This document shows, in pieces, positions 35,586 through 43,155 of a stretch of DNA of 64,000 nucleotides (position 1 is its first letter; every line of letters begins with the position of its first letter). The stretch is from Actinosynnema sp. ALI-1.44. Lineage in GTDB: Bacteria; Actinomycetota; Actinomycetes; Mycobacteriales; Pseudonocardiaceae. The stretch spans positions 62,001-126,000 of the forward strand of contig NZ_MTQO01000035.1 in NCBI RefSeq assembly GCF_001984155.1, written 5' to 3'. Under the pieces are notes generated by a model that was not told the origin of the DNA, made no database searches, and saw only the letters and a program-made list of their open reading frames with translations. The translations under genes were made by a program, and so were the position numbers.

Positions 35586-36031
35586 TGGCCCCCTGGACCG
35601 GTGAGGAACACCAGGCGGAACTTGCCGATCTGCACCTCGTCGCCGCCGGCGAGGACGGCCTGGTCCACCGGTTCGCGGTTGACGTACGTGCCGTTCAGGC
35701 TGCCGACGTCGATCACCACGAAGTCCCCGCCCTCCCGCCGGAACTCCGCGTGCCGCCGGGAAACCGTGACATCGTCGAGGAAGATGTCGCTGTCCGGGTG
35801 CCTGCCCGCGCTCGTGGTGTCGCGGTCAAGCAGGAACCGCGATCCCGCGTTCGGACCGCGCTTGACGACGAGCAGAGCCGAACCCGCGGGCAGCGCGTCG
35901 ATGCCGGCCACCTGGGGGTCGGGCTGCGGCGCGTGCTGCGCCTCGGCGTCGGCGAGGAAGTCGGCCCGGAAGACGGAGGTCCGCTCCGGAGACTGCTCCG
36001 GCGGAACGCCGGGTCCGTCGTTCGTGCTCAC
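35582..36031 (-). CDS. garA: GarA/OdhI-like FHA-domain protein
   Basis: A 149-residue protein with a short N-terminal tail and an FHA phosphothreonine-binding domain (residues ~65-140), seen in GRHPDSDIFLDDVTVSRRHAEF (in part: GRHPDSDIFLDDVTVSRRH). Known homologues inhibit 2-oxoglutarate dehydrogenase and glutamate dehydrogenase unless phosphorylated by PknB or PknG on the tail. Here the tail motif reads ERTSVFRADFL where Mycobacterium has ETTSVFRADFL, so the first of the two threonines is replaced by Arg17. GTG 36031 has AGGAGGAG seven bases upstream. A longer start at 36157 (ATGA overlap with gcvH) is possible but less convincing. Confidence 0.92.
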   Translation of the reverse strand: MSTNDGPGVPPEQSPERTSVFRADFLADAEAQHAPQPDPQVAGIDALPAGSALLVVKRGPNAGSRFLLDRDTTSAGRHPDSDIFLDDVTVSRRHAEFRREGGDFVVIDVGSLNGTYVNREPVDQAVLAGGDEVQIGKFRLVFLTGPGGQ

Positions 36032-36153
36032 CTGAGCTCTCCTCCTGCTACTGGATTCGCTTGTTCCGCCAAACGTACCGTGCGGGTCGGATGGCGAATC
36101 GGCTGGTCCCCCTGACGCACCACGGCGCCTGCGGAACCAGCCCAAGATCCTTC

Positions 36154-36537
36154 TCATGCCTGACCGGTGAGTGCGCGGTAGGCGTCCGCGTCGAGCAACT
36201 CGCCGAGCTCGGCCTCGTTGGTGATCTTCAGCTCGAACATCCAGCCCTCGCCGAACGCGTCCGAGTTGATCAGCTCGGGGGTGTCGTTGAGCTCCTCGTT
36301 GACGGCGATCACCTCGCCGCCGAGCGGCGCGTAGATCTCCGACACGCTCTTGGTCGACTCCACCTCGCCGATCGAGTCCTTGGCCGACACCGTGCCGCCG
36401 ACCTCCGGCAGCTGCACGAAGACCACGTCTCCCAACTGCTCCTGGGCGAAGTCGGTGATGCCGACCCGCGCGGTGTCGCCGTTCACCGCGATCCACTCGT
36501 GGTCAGGCGTGTACTTCAAGTTTTCCGGCGTGCTCAC
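36154..36537 (-). CDS. gcvH: Glycine cleavage system H protein
   Basis: A 127-residue lipoyl carrier protein. The lipoylated lysine is Lys63 in GEVESTKSVSEIYAPLGG, and the fold-typical N-terminus is LKYTPDHEWIAV. It shuttles the aminomethyl group from GcvP to GcvT. It starts ATG 36537 and is flanked by pgsA-like and garA genes as in Mycobacterium. The gcvP partner is 3 kb downstream on the same strand with its own riboswitch, so the two are probably separate transcripts. Confidence 0.97.
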   Translation of the reverse strand: MSTPENLKYTPDHEWIAVNGDTARVGITDFAQEQLGDVVFVQLPEVGGTVSAKDSIGEVESTKSVSEIYAPLGGEVIAVNEELNDTPELINSDAFGEGWMFELKITNEAELGELLDADAYRALTGQA

Positions 36538-36603
36538 GTCCCCGTCTCCTCTTTCCGATCACCGACTGCGCTGGTTCGCGCAGAGCTTAGTGGTCACGAC
36601 CAC

Positions 36604-37179
36604 TCAGAGTGGCCGCGGTCGCCGGATCGCGGTGACCGCCTGCAAGATGTAGATCAGCCCCGACCAGACATACAGCACGACACCCCACGCGGTGAACGCG
36701 TAGGCGATCGGCCTGGCCACGTCGGCGAGTGGTGTGTCGATCTGGGCGAAGAGCAGGAACGGGAAGGCGTACAGCAGCACGAACGTGGCGCCCTTGCCGA
36801 GGTAGAGCACCTCAGGCGGGCCGTAACCGGCGCGGCGCAGCAGCGGCAGGCAGACCAGTACGGCCAGGTCACGGGCGACGAGAACGATCACGACCCACAG
36901 CGGCACGATGTCGCGCACGACGAACGCGATCATCGCGGCGAGCGTGTACAGCCGGTCGGCGAGCGGGTCGAGCATGGCGCCGAACTTGCTCATCTGGTCG
37001 AGCCAGCGGGCCACCTTGCCGTCCAGCCAGTCGGTGATCCCGCTGACGACGAACACGACGATCGCCCAGCCGTCCTCCTGCGGCCCGAGCAGCAGCCAGA
37101 GGAAAAGGGGCACCCCGGCCAGCCGCAGCACGCTCAGCGCGTTCGGCACCGTCCACACCTGATTGCCGCCCTCAGCCAC
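36604..37179 (-). CDS. CDP-alcohol phosphatidyltransferase (PgsA-like)
   Basis: A 191-residue membrane enzyme. The signature is the DG-x2-AR-x8-G-x3-D-x3-D type motif, here GITDWLDGKVARWLDQMSKFGAMLDPLADRL (in part: LDGKVARW, FGAMLDPLAD), near residues 55-80. Several hydrophobic helices follow (LWVVIVLVARDLAVLVCL; AWGVVLYVWSGLIYIL). The family transfers a phospho-alcohol head group to CDP-diacylglycerol. Position corresponds to Rv1822, annotated pgsA2; glycerol phosphate versus other acceptor is not resolved. GTG 37179 has GGAGG eight bases upstream. A large nested hairpin lies just upstream (37205-37274). Confidence 0.9.
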   Translation of the reverse strand: MAEGGNQVWTVPNALSVLRLAGVPLFLWLLLGPQEDGWAIVVFVVSGITDWLDGKVARWLDQMSKFGAMLDPLADRLYTLAAMIAFVVRDIVPLWVVIVLVARDLAVLVCLPLLRRAGYGPPEVLYLGKGATFVLLYAFPFLLFAQIDTPLADVARPIAYAFTAWGVVLYVWSGLIYILQAVTAIRRPRPL

Positions 37180-37204
37180 CCTGCCACCCTCCGAACACGA
37201 AAAA

Positions 37205-37274
37205 CCCCTGGTCAGCCCTCGTGAGTGGTTACGCCGGTGCTCACCGGCTTTCACTCACGAGGATTGACCAGGGG
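37205..37274. repeat. Three-tier nested palindrome
   Basis: Three exact stems nest: CCCCTGGTCA/TGACCAGGGG (37205-37214, 37265-37274), CTCGTGAGTG/CACTCACGAG (37218-37227, 37252-37261) and GCCGGTG/CACCGGC (37233-37239, 37242-37248), 27 pairs in all with short internal loops. It lies downstream of the small gene at 37292 and upstream of pgsA. A-rich and T-rich flanks make a bidirectional terminator plausible, but its length suggests a mobile extragenic palindrome. Confidence 0.75.
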
Positions 37275-37291
37275 AAACTCTAGTGTGCGGC

Positions 37292-37525
37292 TCAGCTGGC
37301 GCGGGTCAGGGTCCAGCCCCTGCGCTCGATCTCGGCGTTGGTGAGCTCCATCGGGCGGCCGCGGTCGTCGCAGCCGACCCAGCGAGCCCGGGAAAGGCCG
37401 GTCTCGAGGACGTACGCGTGGCCCCGGCTCCATACGACGCTGCACGGCACCGTCGGCAACCTGTGCTTGGCCTTGGCCTTGGGCTTGGATTCGATTTCGG
37501 GTTCCGCCACACCAGTGTCAGTCAT
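37292..37525 (-). CDS. Small basic hypothetical protein
   Basis: A 77-residue protein starting MTDTGVAEPEIESKPKAKAKHRLP (in part: MTDTGVAEPEIESKPKAKAK) at ATG 37525, preceded by GGAGGTGGGGG. An acidic then Lys-rich head is followed by a compact core (VPCSVVWSRGHAYVLETGLSRARWVGCDD, in part: AYVLETGLSRARWVGC) with two cysteines. No domain is recognised. It is a single-gene unit ended by the nested hairpin at 37205-37274, and the 12-bp direct repeats at 37630-37662 lie upstream. Confidence 0.65.
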   Translation of the reverse strand: MTDTGVAEPEIESKPKAKAKHRLPTVPCSVVWSRGHAYVLETGLSRARWVGCDDRGRPMELTNAEIERRGWTLTRAS

Positions 37526-37629
37526 GTCCCCCACCTCCATATGGGGTGTCGGCTGACGGAGCCGCTCCGTTAGCCACATAACGATGATGCGTCACGGATT
37601 ACGTTGCCCTTGACATTTCACGCGTGTAT

Positions 37630-37662
37630 GGCGCCGATCGGCGCGTCCAGGGCGCCGATCGG
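37630..37662. promoter_or_regulatory. 12-bp direct repeat with 21-bp spacing
   Basis: GGCGCCGATCGG occurs at 37630-37641 and again at 37651-37662, exactly 21 bp apart. Each copy contains the self-complementary units GGCGCC and CCGATCGG. It lies between the MFS stop (37700) and the promoter side of the small gene at 37525. A dimeric regulator binding site is plausible. Confidence 0.5.
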
Positions 37663-37699
37663 TCGAAGATCGTTATCCGGCACGATCGGACGGGAGTCG

Positions 37700-39511
37700 T
37701 CAGCCGCCGGTCACCGAGCGCCCAGCGGTCGCCCCGTCATCAGCCCGGCTGACATCCACCAGGTCAGCGGGGATCGTTCCGGCTTCCGACGCGGTGGCCG
37801 CGAGCTCCTCGCCGACGCTCTCCGGTGCGTGCCCGGTGCCGCTGCCCGCGAGCCACGACGCGACGGCGGCGACCAGGCAGGCGACGATGGCGAACCAGAA
37901 GGCGACGTGCAGGCCGTCGGCGAACGGATCGGTGATCAGGCTCGGGAAGAAGCTCCGGCCGGTCAGGAACCCCGCCTGGTCGGCGGGTAGCTGGCCGAGC
38001 GTGGGCCCGAGCAGCTGCTGGACGGGGTTGTAGCCGAGGAACGCGGCGAACAGCACGGCGACGGCGGGCAACTGCGCGATCTGGCCCGCTTCGGACGCGG
38101 GCACGCCGTGCGCGGTCAGGCCCGTGGTCAGCGCGCCGGGCAGGCTCGTGGACAGACCGGCGATGATCAGGCTGAAGAAGATGCCGATCGACAGGACCAT
38201 GGCGGCGTTCTGGAACGTGGCGGTCATCCCGGCGCCGACGCCACGCGCGTTGCCCGGCAGGCTGCTCATCACGGCGGCCCGGTTGGGTGACGAGAACATG
38301 CCCATTCCGATGCCGTTGACGACCAGGATCGCGGCGAAGACGGTGTAGTCGAAGTCGACCGGCAGGACGGTGAGCGCGAAGAACGTGGCCGCTGTGATGA
38401 TCATCCCACCCGTGGCGAGGCCGCGAGCGCCGATCCGGTCGGACAGAACGCCCGAAAGCGGCGCGGCGACGAGGAAGCCGATGGTCATCGGCACCATGTA
38501 GATGCCTGCCCAGAGCGGGGTCTGCTCGAACGAGTAGCCGTGCTGCGGCAGCCAGATCCCCTGCAGCCAGATGATCAGGATGAACTGCAGGCCGCCGCGG
38601 CCGAGCGAGGCCATCAGGTTGGCGATGTTGCCCCACGTGAAGGTCTTGATCCGGAAGAGCCCGAGGTTGAACAGCGGATTCGCCGACCTGCGCTCGATGG
38701 CGACGAACCACGCCAACACGAGCACACCGCCGATGAGCGCGCCGAGCACCCACGGGTTCGTCCACCCCATGGAGTGACCGCCGTAGGGCTGGATGCCGTA
38801 CGTGATCGCGACGAGGACGGCGATGAGGCCGACGGCGAAGGTGATGTTGCCGCCCCAGTCCATCTTGGCCGCCTGGCGCACGCCGGTGTCGTGCAGCTTG
38901 AGGTACGCCCACACCGTGCCGACCAGGCCGAACGGGACGGAGACGAGGAAGACCCAGTGCCAGTGGATCGGCGCGAGGACACCGCCGATGATCAGGCCGA
39001 GGAAGCTGCCCGCGATGGCCGCGATGCCGTTGATGCCGAGCGCGAGACCGCGCTGGTTGGCCGGGAAGGCGTCGGTGAGGATGGCGCTGGAGTTGGCCAT
39101 CAGGAACGCGCCGCCGATGCCCTGCACGATCCGCCACGCGATGAGCCACAGCGCGGCGGCGTCACCGCTCATCCACGTGACGGCGAGCATGATCGACGAG
39201 ATCGTGAAGATGAGGAAGCCGAGGTTGTACATCCTGGCCCGGCCGTACATGTCCCCCAGGCGCCCGAAGGTGACCACGAGGACAGCCGTCACCACCAGGA
39301 AGCCCATCATCAACCAGAGCAGATAACTGGTGTTGCCCGCGTCCAACGGGTTGATCCCGATGCCCTTGAAGATGTCCGGCAACGCGATCAGCACGATCGA
39401 CGAGTTGATCGTCGCGATGAGCAGGCCGAGAGTGGTGTTGGACAGCGCGATCCACTTGTAGCGCGGCCCCAGCTCACTCAACGACATCTGCCCGGCACCC
39501 CGCCTGGCCAC
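37700..39511 (-). CDS. MFS drug/proton antiporter, DHA2 (14-helix) type
   Basis: A 603-residue transporter with about 14 hydrophobic helices. Motif A is FGRLGDMYGRARMYN after helix 2 and the DHA2 opening is WIALSNTTLGLLIATINSSIVLIALPDIF (in part: TLGLLIATINSSIVLIALP). Relatives export antibiotics and other amphipathic compounds. GTG 39511 is preferred because GGGAGG lies five bases upstream; a start five codons earlier lacks this. The promoter region (39542-39577) contains three adjacent inverted repeats, but no local regulator gene is next to it. Confidence 0.9.
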   Translation of the reverse strand: MARRGAGQMSLSELGPRYKWIALSNTTLGLLIATINSSIVLIALPDIFKGIGINPLDAGNTSYLLWLMMGFLVVTAVLVVTFGRLGDMYGRARMYNLGFLIFTISSIMLAVTWMSGDAAALWLIAWRIVQGIGGAFLMANSSAILTDAFPANQRGLALGINGIAAIAGSFLGLIIGGVLAPIHWHWVFLVSVPFGLVGTVWAYLKLHDTGVRQAAKMDWGGNITFAVGLIAVLVAITYGIQPYGGHSMGWTNPWVLGALIGGVLVLAWFVAIERRSANPLFNLGLFRIKTFTWGNIANLMASLGRGGLQFILIIWLQGIWLPQHGYSFEQTPLWAGIYMVPMTIGFLVAAPLSGVLSDRIGARGLATGGMIITAATFFALTVLPVDFDYTVFAAILVVNGIGMGMFSSPNRAAVMSSLPGNARGVGAGMTATFQNAAMVLSIGIFFSLIIAGLSTSLPGALTTGLTAHGVPASEAGQIAQLPAVAVLFAAFLGYNPVQQLLGPTLGQLPADQAGFLTGRSFFPSLITDPFADGLHVAFWFAIVACLVAAVASWLAGSGTGHAPESVGEELAATASEAGTIPADLVDVSRADDGATAGRSVTGG

Positions 39512-39541
39512 AGCTTCCTCCCTCACCGCACGTTCGCTTAC

Positions 39542-39577
39542 TTAGTAACGCTAACCAATATGGTTGCATTCAGCAAC
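39542..39577. promoter_or_regulatory. Cluster of three short palindromes upstream of the MFS gene
   Basis: TTAG-taacg-CTAA (39542-39554), AACCA-ata-TGGTT (39553-39565) and GTTGC-attca-GCAAC (39563-39577) overlap in series. They lie 31 bases upstream of the MFS start in an A/T-rich island. Typical of repressor sites for efflux genes; the repressor is not in the window. Confidence 0.5.
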
Positions 39578-39691
39578 TATGTAGCGGTGTGAGGTAGGAG
39601 TCAGTGATCGCCGGGTTCGGCGCGTGCTCGGGATCCTGGGTCTCGGTGGGCTTGTTGACCTCAGGTCTGGTTGAGGTTGCAGGCTTTCGCC

Positions 39692-40282
39692 ATGCGGGTC
39701 GAGATCTTCGCGGACGTTATCTGTCCTTGGTGCTACATCGGCAAACGTCGTCTCAGTGCGGCCATCGGCGACCACGCCGAGGTGGTGTGGCGCAGCTTCC
39801 AGCTCGATCCCGGGGCGTCGACGGTCCCCGGTGACACGGCGGACGTGCTGATGGCCCAGTGGTGGGCTGACCGGGCGGCGCAACGGGTCGCGCAGATCAA
39901 GGCGGTCGGGGCGGGCGACGGCCTCGAACTCAACCTGCACACCGCGCGTCCGGTCAACACCTTCGACGCACACCGCGTGCTGCACCTTGCCGCAGAGCAC
40001 GGCCTCCAGGACCAGACGTGGGAACGGCTGCTGCGTGGTTTCCACACCGACGGCGAGAACATCGCCGACCGGGACACGCTTGTGCGGCTCGCGGGTCTGC
40101 CCGAAGACGAAGTGCACGACGTGCTCAACGGGGATGCTTACGCCCGCGCGGTTGAAGCCGATCAGCAGCGGGCCGTCGAACTGGGGGTGAACGGCGTGCC
40201 GTCGCTGGTTGTCGGCGACGGCACGCCGTTCTCCGGGGTTCTGCCCGTCGATGAGCTGCGGCGGCTGCTGCTCAGCCTTTGA
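39692..40282 (+). CDS. DsbA-family oxidoreductase (FrnE-like)
   Basis: A 196-residue thioredoxin-fold protein. The active site is the CPWC motif in FADVICPWCYIGKRR near residues 10-15, and the C-terminal cis-Pro loop is GVNGVPSLVVGDG. It lacks a signal peptide, as FrnE-type members do, so it is a cytoplasmic thiol oxidoreductase or isomerase, in some species tied to polyketide synthesis. ATG 39692 is chosen; an in-frame TTG seven codons upstream is possible. Its end overlaps the convergent acyl-CoA synthetase gene by 11 bases. Confidence 0.9.
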   Translation: MRVEIFADVICPWCYIGKRRLSAAIGDHAEVVWRSFQLDPGASTVPGDTADVLMAQWWADRAAQRVAQIKAVGAGDGLELNLHTARPVNTFDAHRVLHLAAEHGLQDQTWERLLRGFHTDGENIADRDTLVRLAGLPEDEVHDVLNGDAYARAVEADQQRAVELGVNGVPSLVVGDGTPFSGVLPVDELRRLLLSL

Positions 40283-41951
40283 GGTCCTCGTCGGTGAACT
40301 CGCCGGGGACCTCCGCCACGGGGTCCCCGGAGTTGTCACCGTGCAGGTCGTTCTCCCTGCCGCGCAGTTCCACCCGGCGGATCTTGCCGGAGATCGTCTT
40401 GGGCAGGTCGGCGAACTCCAGGCGACGGATCCGCTTGTACGGCGCCAGGTGTTCGCGGGCGAACGCCAGGATGTCGCGGGCGGTCTCCGCTGACGGCGAG
40501 AACCCCGCCGCCAGCACCACGTACGCCTTCGGTACCGCCAGCCGCAACGGATCCGGTGACGGCACCACCGCCGCCTCGGCGACCGCTGGGTGCTCGATCA
40601 GGACGCTCTCCAGCTCGAACGGGGAGATCTTGTAGTCCGACGCTTTGAACACGTCGTCCGCACGGCCGACGTAGGTGATGTAGCCGTCCGCGTCGCGGGC
40701 TCCTACGTCTCCTGTGTGGTAGTAGCCGTCACGCATGACTTCCGCCGTGCGTTCCTCGTCGTCGGCGTAGCCCGTCATCAGGCCCACCGGGCGGGGGTCG
40801 AGCTTCAGGCAGATCTCGCCCTCGTCGGCTTCCTCTCCCGACACCGGGTCGACGAGGGCGACCTCGAACCCGGGCAGTGCCCGGCCCATCGCGCCCGGTT
40901 TGACCTCCTGCCCCGGGGTGTTGGCCACCTGGACGCTGGTCTCGGTCTGGCCGAAGCCGTCCCGGATCGTCACCCCCCACGCCCGCCTGACCTGCTCGAT
41001 CACCTCCGGGTTGAGCGGCTCGCCCGCGCCGACCACCTTCGTCGGCGGGGTGCGCAGTTGCGTCAGGTCGGCCTGGATCAGCATTCGCCAGACCGTCGGC
41101 GGCGCGCAGAAGGACGTCACGCCACAGCGGTCCATCTGTGCCATCAAGGCGGTCGCGTCGAAGCGCGTGTAGTTGTAGATGAACACGCACGCACCCGCGT
41201 TCCACGGTGCGAACACGTTGCTCCACGCGTGTTTCGCCCATCCCGGCGACGAGATGTTCATGTGCACGTCGCCGGGTTCGAGGCCGATCCAGTACATCGT
41301 GGACAGGTGACCGATCGGGTAGCTGGCGTGCGTGTGCCGCACCAGCTTCGGTTTCGCGGTCGTGCCGGAGGTGAAGTACAGCAACAACGTGTCCGACGCC
41401 GCCGTCGGGCTGTCGGGTTCGAACGTGTCCGCGCCTTGTGCCGAGGCGTACGGCAGCCAGCCGTCGACCGGCTCGCCTACCGCGATGCGCGTGTAGTCAC
41501 CAGGCACCTTGTCGAACTTGTCCGCGTCGTCCGAGCGGGCCACCACGTGCTTGACCTGGCCGCGTTCCACCCTGTCGCGCAGGTCCTCCGCGCCGAGCAG
41601 AGTGGACGCCGGGATGATCACCGCGCCCAGCTTCATCGCAGCGAGGATCGTCTCCCACAGCTCACCCTGGTTGCCCAGCATCAGGATCAGCCGGTCGCCG
41701 CGCCGCACGCCGACCGACCGCAGCCAGTTGGCGATCAGGGTGGACCGGGCCGACAGCTCGCCGAACGTCCACTTCCGCTCCGAGCCGTCCTCCTCGACGA
41801 TCCACAGGCCCAGCTGGTCGGCGGGCAGCGCGTCGAACCAGTCCAGTGCCCAGTTGAACCACTCGGGCTCGGGCCATCGGAACTCCCGGTACGCGGTGCC
41901 GTAGTCGTCCCGGTGGGCCAGCAGGAAGTCACGCGCAGTCGAGAAGGTCAC
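40272..41951 (-). CDS. AMP-forming acyl-CoA synthetase
   Basis: A 559-residue adenylate-forming enzyme. The P-loop-like motif is LLYFTSGTTAKPKLVRHTHAS (in part: YFTSGTTAKPKLV), the ATP motif is DGFGQTETS, the hinge is YVGRADDVFKASDYKISPFELE (in part: GRADDVFKASDYKISPFE), and the catalytic lysine is in LPKTISGKIRR. It activates a carboxylic acid to the acyl-AMP and CoA thioester; medium-chain or aryl acids are typical of this subgroup, but the substrate is not resolved. The crotonase gene upstream ends nine bases before its start, forming a two-gene fatty-acid or aromatic-acid unit. Confidence 0.92.
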   Translation of the reverse strand: MTFSTARDFLLAHRDDYGTAYREFRWPEPEWFNWALDWFDALPADQLGLWIVEEDGSERKWTFGELSARSTLIANWLRSVGVRRGDRLILMLGNQGELWETILAAMKLGAVIIPASTLLGAEDLRDRVERGQVKHVVARSDDADKFDKVPGDYTRIAVGEPVDGWLPYASAQGADTFEPDSPTAASDTLLLYFTSGTTAKPKLVRHTHASYPIGHLSTMYWIGLEPGDVHMNISSPGWAKHAWSNVFAPWNAGACVFIYNYTRFDATALMAQMDRCGVTSFCAPPTVWRMLIQADLTQLRTPPTKVVGAGEPLNPEVIEQVRRAWGVTIRDGFGQTETSVQVANTPGQEVKPGAMGRALPGFEVALVDPVSGEEADEGEICLKLDPRPVGLMTGYADDEERTAEVMRDGYYHTGDVGARDADGYITYVGRADDVFKASDYKISPFELESVLIEHPAVAEAAVVPSPDPLRLAVPKAYVVLAAGFSPSAETARDILAFAREHLAPYKRIRRLEFADLPKTISGKIRRVELRGRENDLHGDNSGDPVAEVPGEFTDEDLKG

Positions 41952-41959
41952 GGCGGCGA

Positions 41960-42784
41960 TTATTCACCGGAGAACTCCGGATCGCGACGTTCGACGAACG
42001 CCTGCACGGCCTCACCCAGGTCCTTGCTCGGCAGGAACGCCGCGTTCCACGTCGAGACGTACCGCAGCCCGTCGGCGACGCGGGGCGCCCTGTGGTGGTC
42101 GAGCACGTCCTTGGTGCCCTGCACGACCAGAGGCGGGTTCTTCGCGATCCCGGCGGCCAGCTCGCGCGCGGCGGCCAGCAGCGCGTCCTGGTCGGCGTAC
42201 ACGTCGTTGACCAGGCCGATCTTCTCGGCACGGGCCGCGTCGACGTCCTTGCCGGTGTACGCCAGCTCGCGCAGGTGGCCCTCGCCGATGATGCCGCTGA
42301 GCCGCTGCAGGCTGCCGATGTCCGCCACGATGGCGACCTTCACCTCGCGCACGCTGAACTTCGCGTCCGCCGAGGCCAGCCGGATGTCGGCGGCCGAGAT
42401 CAGGTCGACGCCGCCGCCGATGCACCAGCCGGACACCGCGGCGATCACCGGCTTGCGGCAGTCCGCGACCGCCGTGACCGAGTCCTGCATGGTCCGGACC
42501 TTGTCGAGGAACGCCGTGCGCGGTCCGGCGAGTGCGGTGCCGCCGAGCATCTCGCCCCAGTCGCCCATCATCGCGGGCAGGTCGAGGCCGTAGGAGAAGT
42601 GCTTGCCGCTGCCGGTGAGCACGACCGCGCGAACCTCGGGGTCCGCGTCCAGCTCGCGGAACACGATCGGCAGCTCACGCCAGAAGTCCGGGCCCATCGC
42701 GTTGCCCTTGCCCGGTCCGAGCATCGTCACCTCGGTGACGTGTCCGGACTGCTTCACCTGGAGCGATACGAGGTTGTCAGCCAT
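41960..42784 (-). CDS. Crotonase/enoyl-CoA hydratase-isomerase family protein
   Basis: A 274-residue crotonase. The oxyanion-hole motifs are GSGKHFSYGLDLPAMM and AVSGWCIGGGVDLISAADIRL (in part: GWCIGGGVDLISAAD). The later FSVREVKVAIVADIGSLQRL carries acidic residues in the position used by delta(3,5)-delta(2,4)-dienoyl-CoA isomerases. Hydratase versus isomerase is therefore open, with isomerase favoured. ATG 42784. It is transcribed with the acyl-CoA synthetase that follows after eight bases. Confidence 0.88.
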   Translation of the reverse strand: MADNLVSLQVKQSGHVTEVTMLGPGKGNAMGPDFWRELPIVFRELDADPEVRAVVLTGSGKHFSYGLDLPAMMGDWGEMLGGTALAGPRTAFLDKVRTMQDSVTAVADCRKPVIAAVSGWCIGGGVDLISAADIRLASADAKFSVREVKVAIVADIGSLQRLSGIIGEGHLRELAYTGKDVDAARAEKIGLVNDVYADQDALLAAARELAAGIAKNPPLVVQGTKDVLDHHRAPRVADGLRYVSTWNAAFLPSKDLGEAVQAFVERRDPEFSGE

Positions 42785-42833
42785 GCCCCCATCATTGCCT
42801 ACCGACCGGTAACACCGCGAATACCCCATTCGG

Positions 42834-42873
42834 AGTGGTGATTCCCCACGCACCGGATCCGGAAATCACCACT
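42834..42873. repeat. Extragenic hairpin with inner palindrome
   Basis: AGTGGTGATT (42834-42843) and AATCACCACT (42864-42873) are exact complements. The loop holds the perfect palindrome CCGGATCCGG (42853-42862). It lies upstream of the crotonase gene in the ~200-bp gap before the small gene at 42984. Operator, terminator or repetitive extragenic palindrome are all possible. Confidence 0.5.
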
Positions 42874-42983
42874 TTGGGTACATGTCACCGACATGCCCGG
42901 ATCGCCCAGTCGTGTCCGATCACTGCGTGAGACCGTGAGTTCACCACTACCCGCGTACGTCCAGACGAGAGGAGCGGCACGAC

Positions 42984-43151
42984 ATGACCCCACCGCGTCC
43001 GATGTCCACGCCGATCTTCGACGAGCTATTGCGCGAGTTCACCAGCCGGATGGACGAGCTGCGGGCCACCCAGCCCGAGGAGACCGAACCCGCGGCAGCG
43101 GCCCAGGGCGCGCCAGCCGCGCAGGCCCCGCACCGCCACAGAGCCGAGTGA
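42984..43151 (+). CDS. 55-residue small protein
   Basis: ATG 42984 is preceded by GAGAGGAG with nine bases spacing, and a 56-codon frame runs to TGA 43151. The head PMSTPIFDELLREFTSRMDEL would be an amphipathic helix (in part: TPIFDELLREFTSRMDEL), followed by a disordered tail rich in Ala, Pro, Gln and His (GAPAAQAPHRHRAE). Codon use favours G/C at third positions, as in its neighbours. The function is unknown. It ends five bases from the convergent proline iminopeptidase gene. Confidence 0.6.
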   Translation: MTPPRPMSTPIFDELLREFTSRMDELRATQPEETEPAAAAQGAPAAQAPHRHRAE

Positions 43152-43155
43152 CCGG

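Noticed and set aside
36032-36157. 42-codon N-terminal extension of the GarA-like protein from an ATGA overlap with gcvH
   Set aside because: The GTG at 36031 has a strong ribosome-binding site and matches the length of known GarA; the extension is Arg/Ser-rich. It is kept only as an alternative.
39542-39577. Assigning the palindromes before the MFS gene to a specific repressor
   Set aside because: No regulator gene is adjacent, so the binding protein cannot be named.
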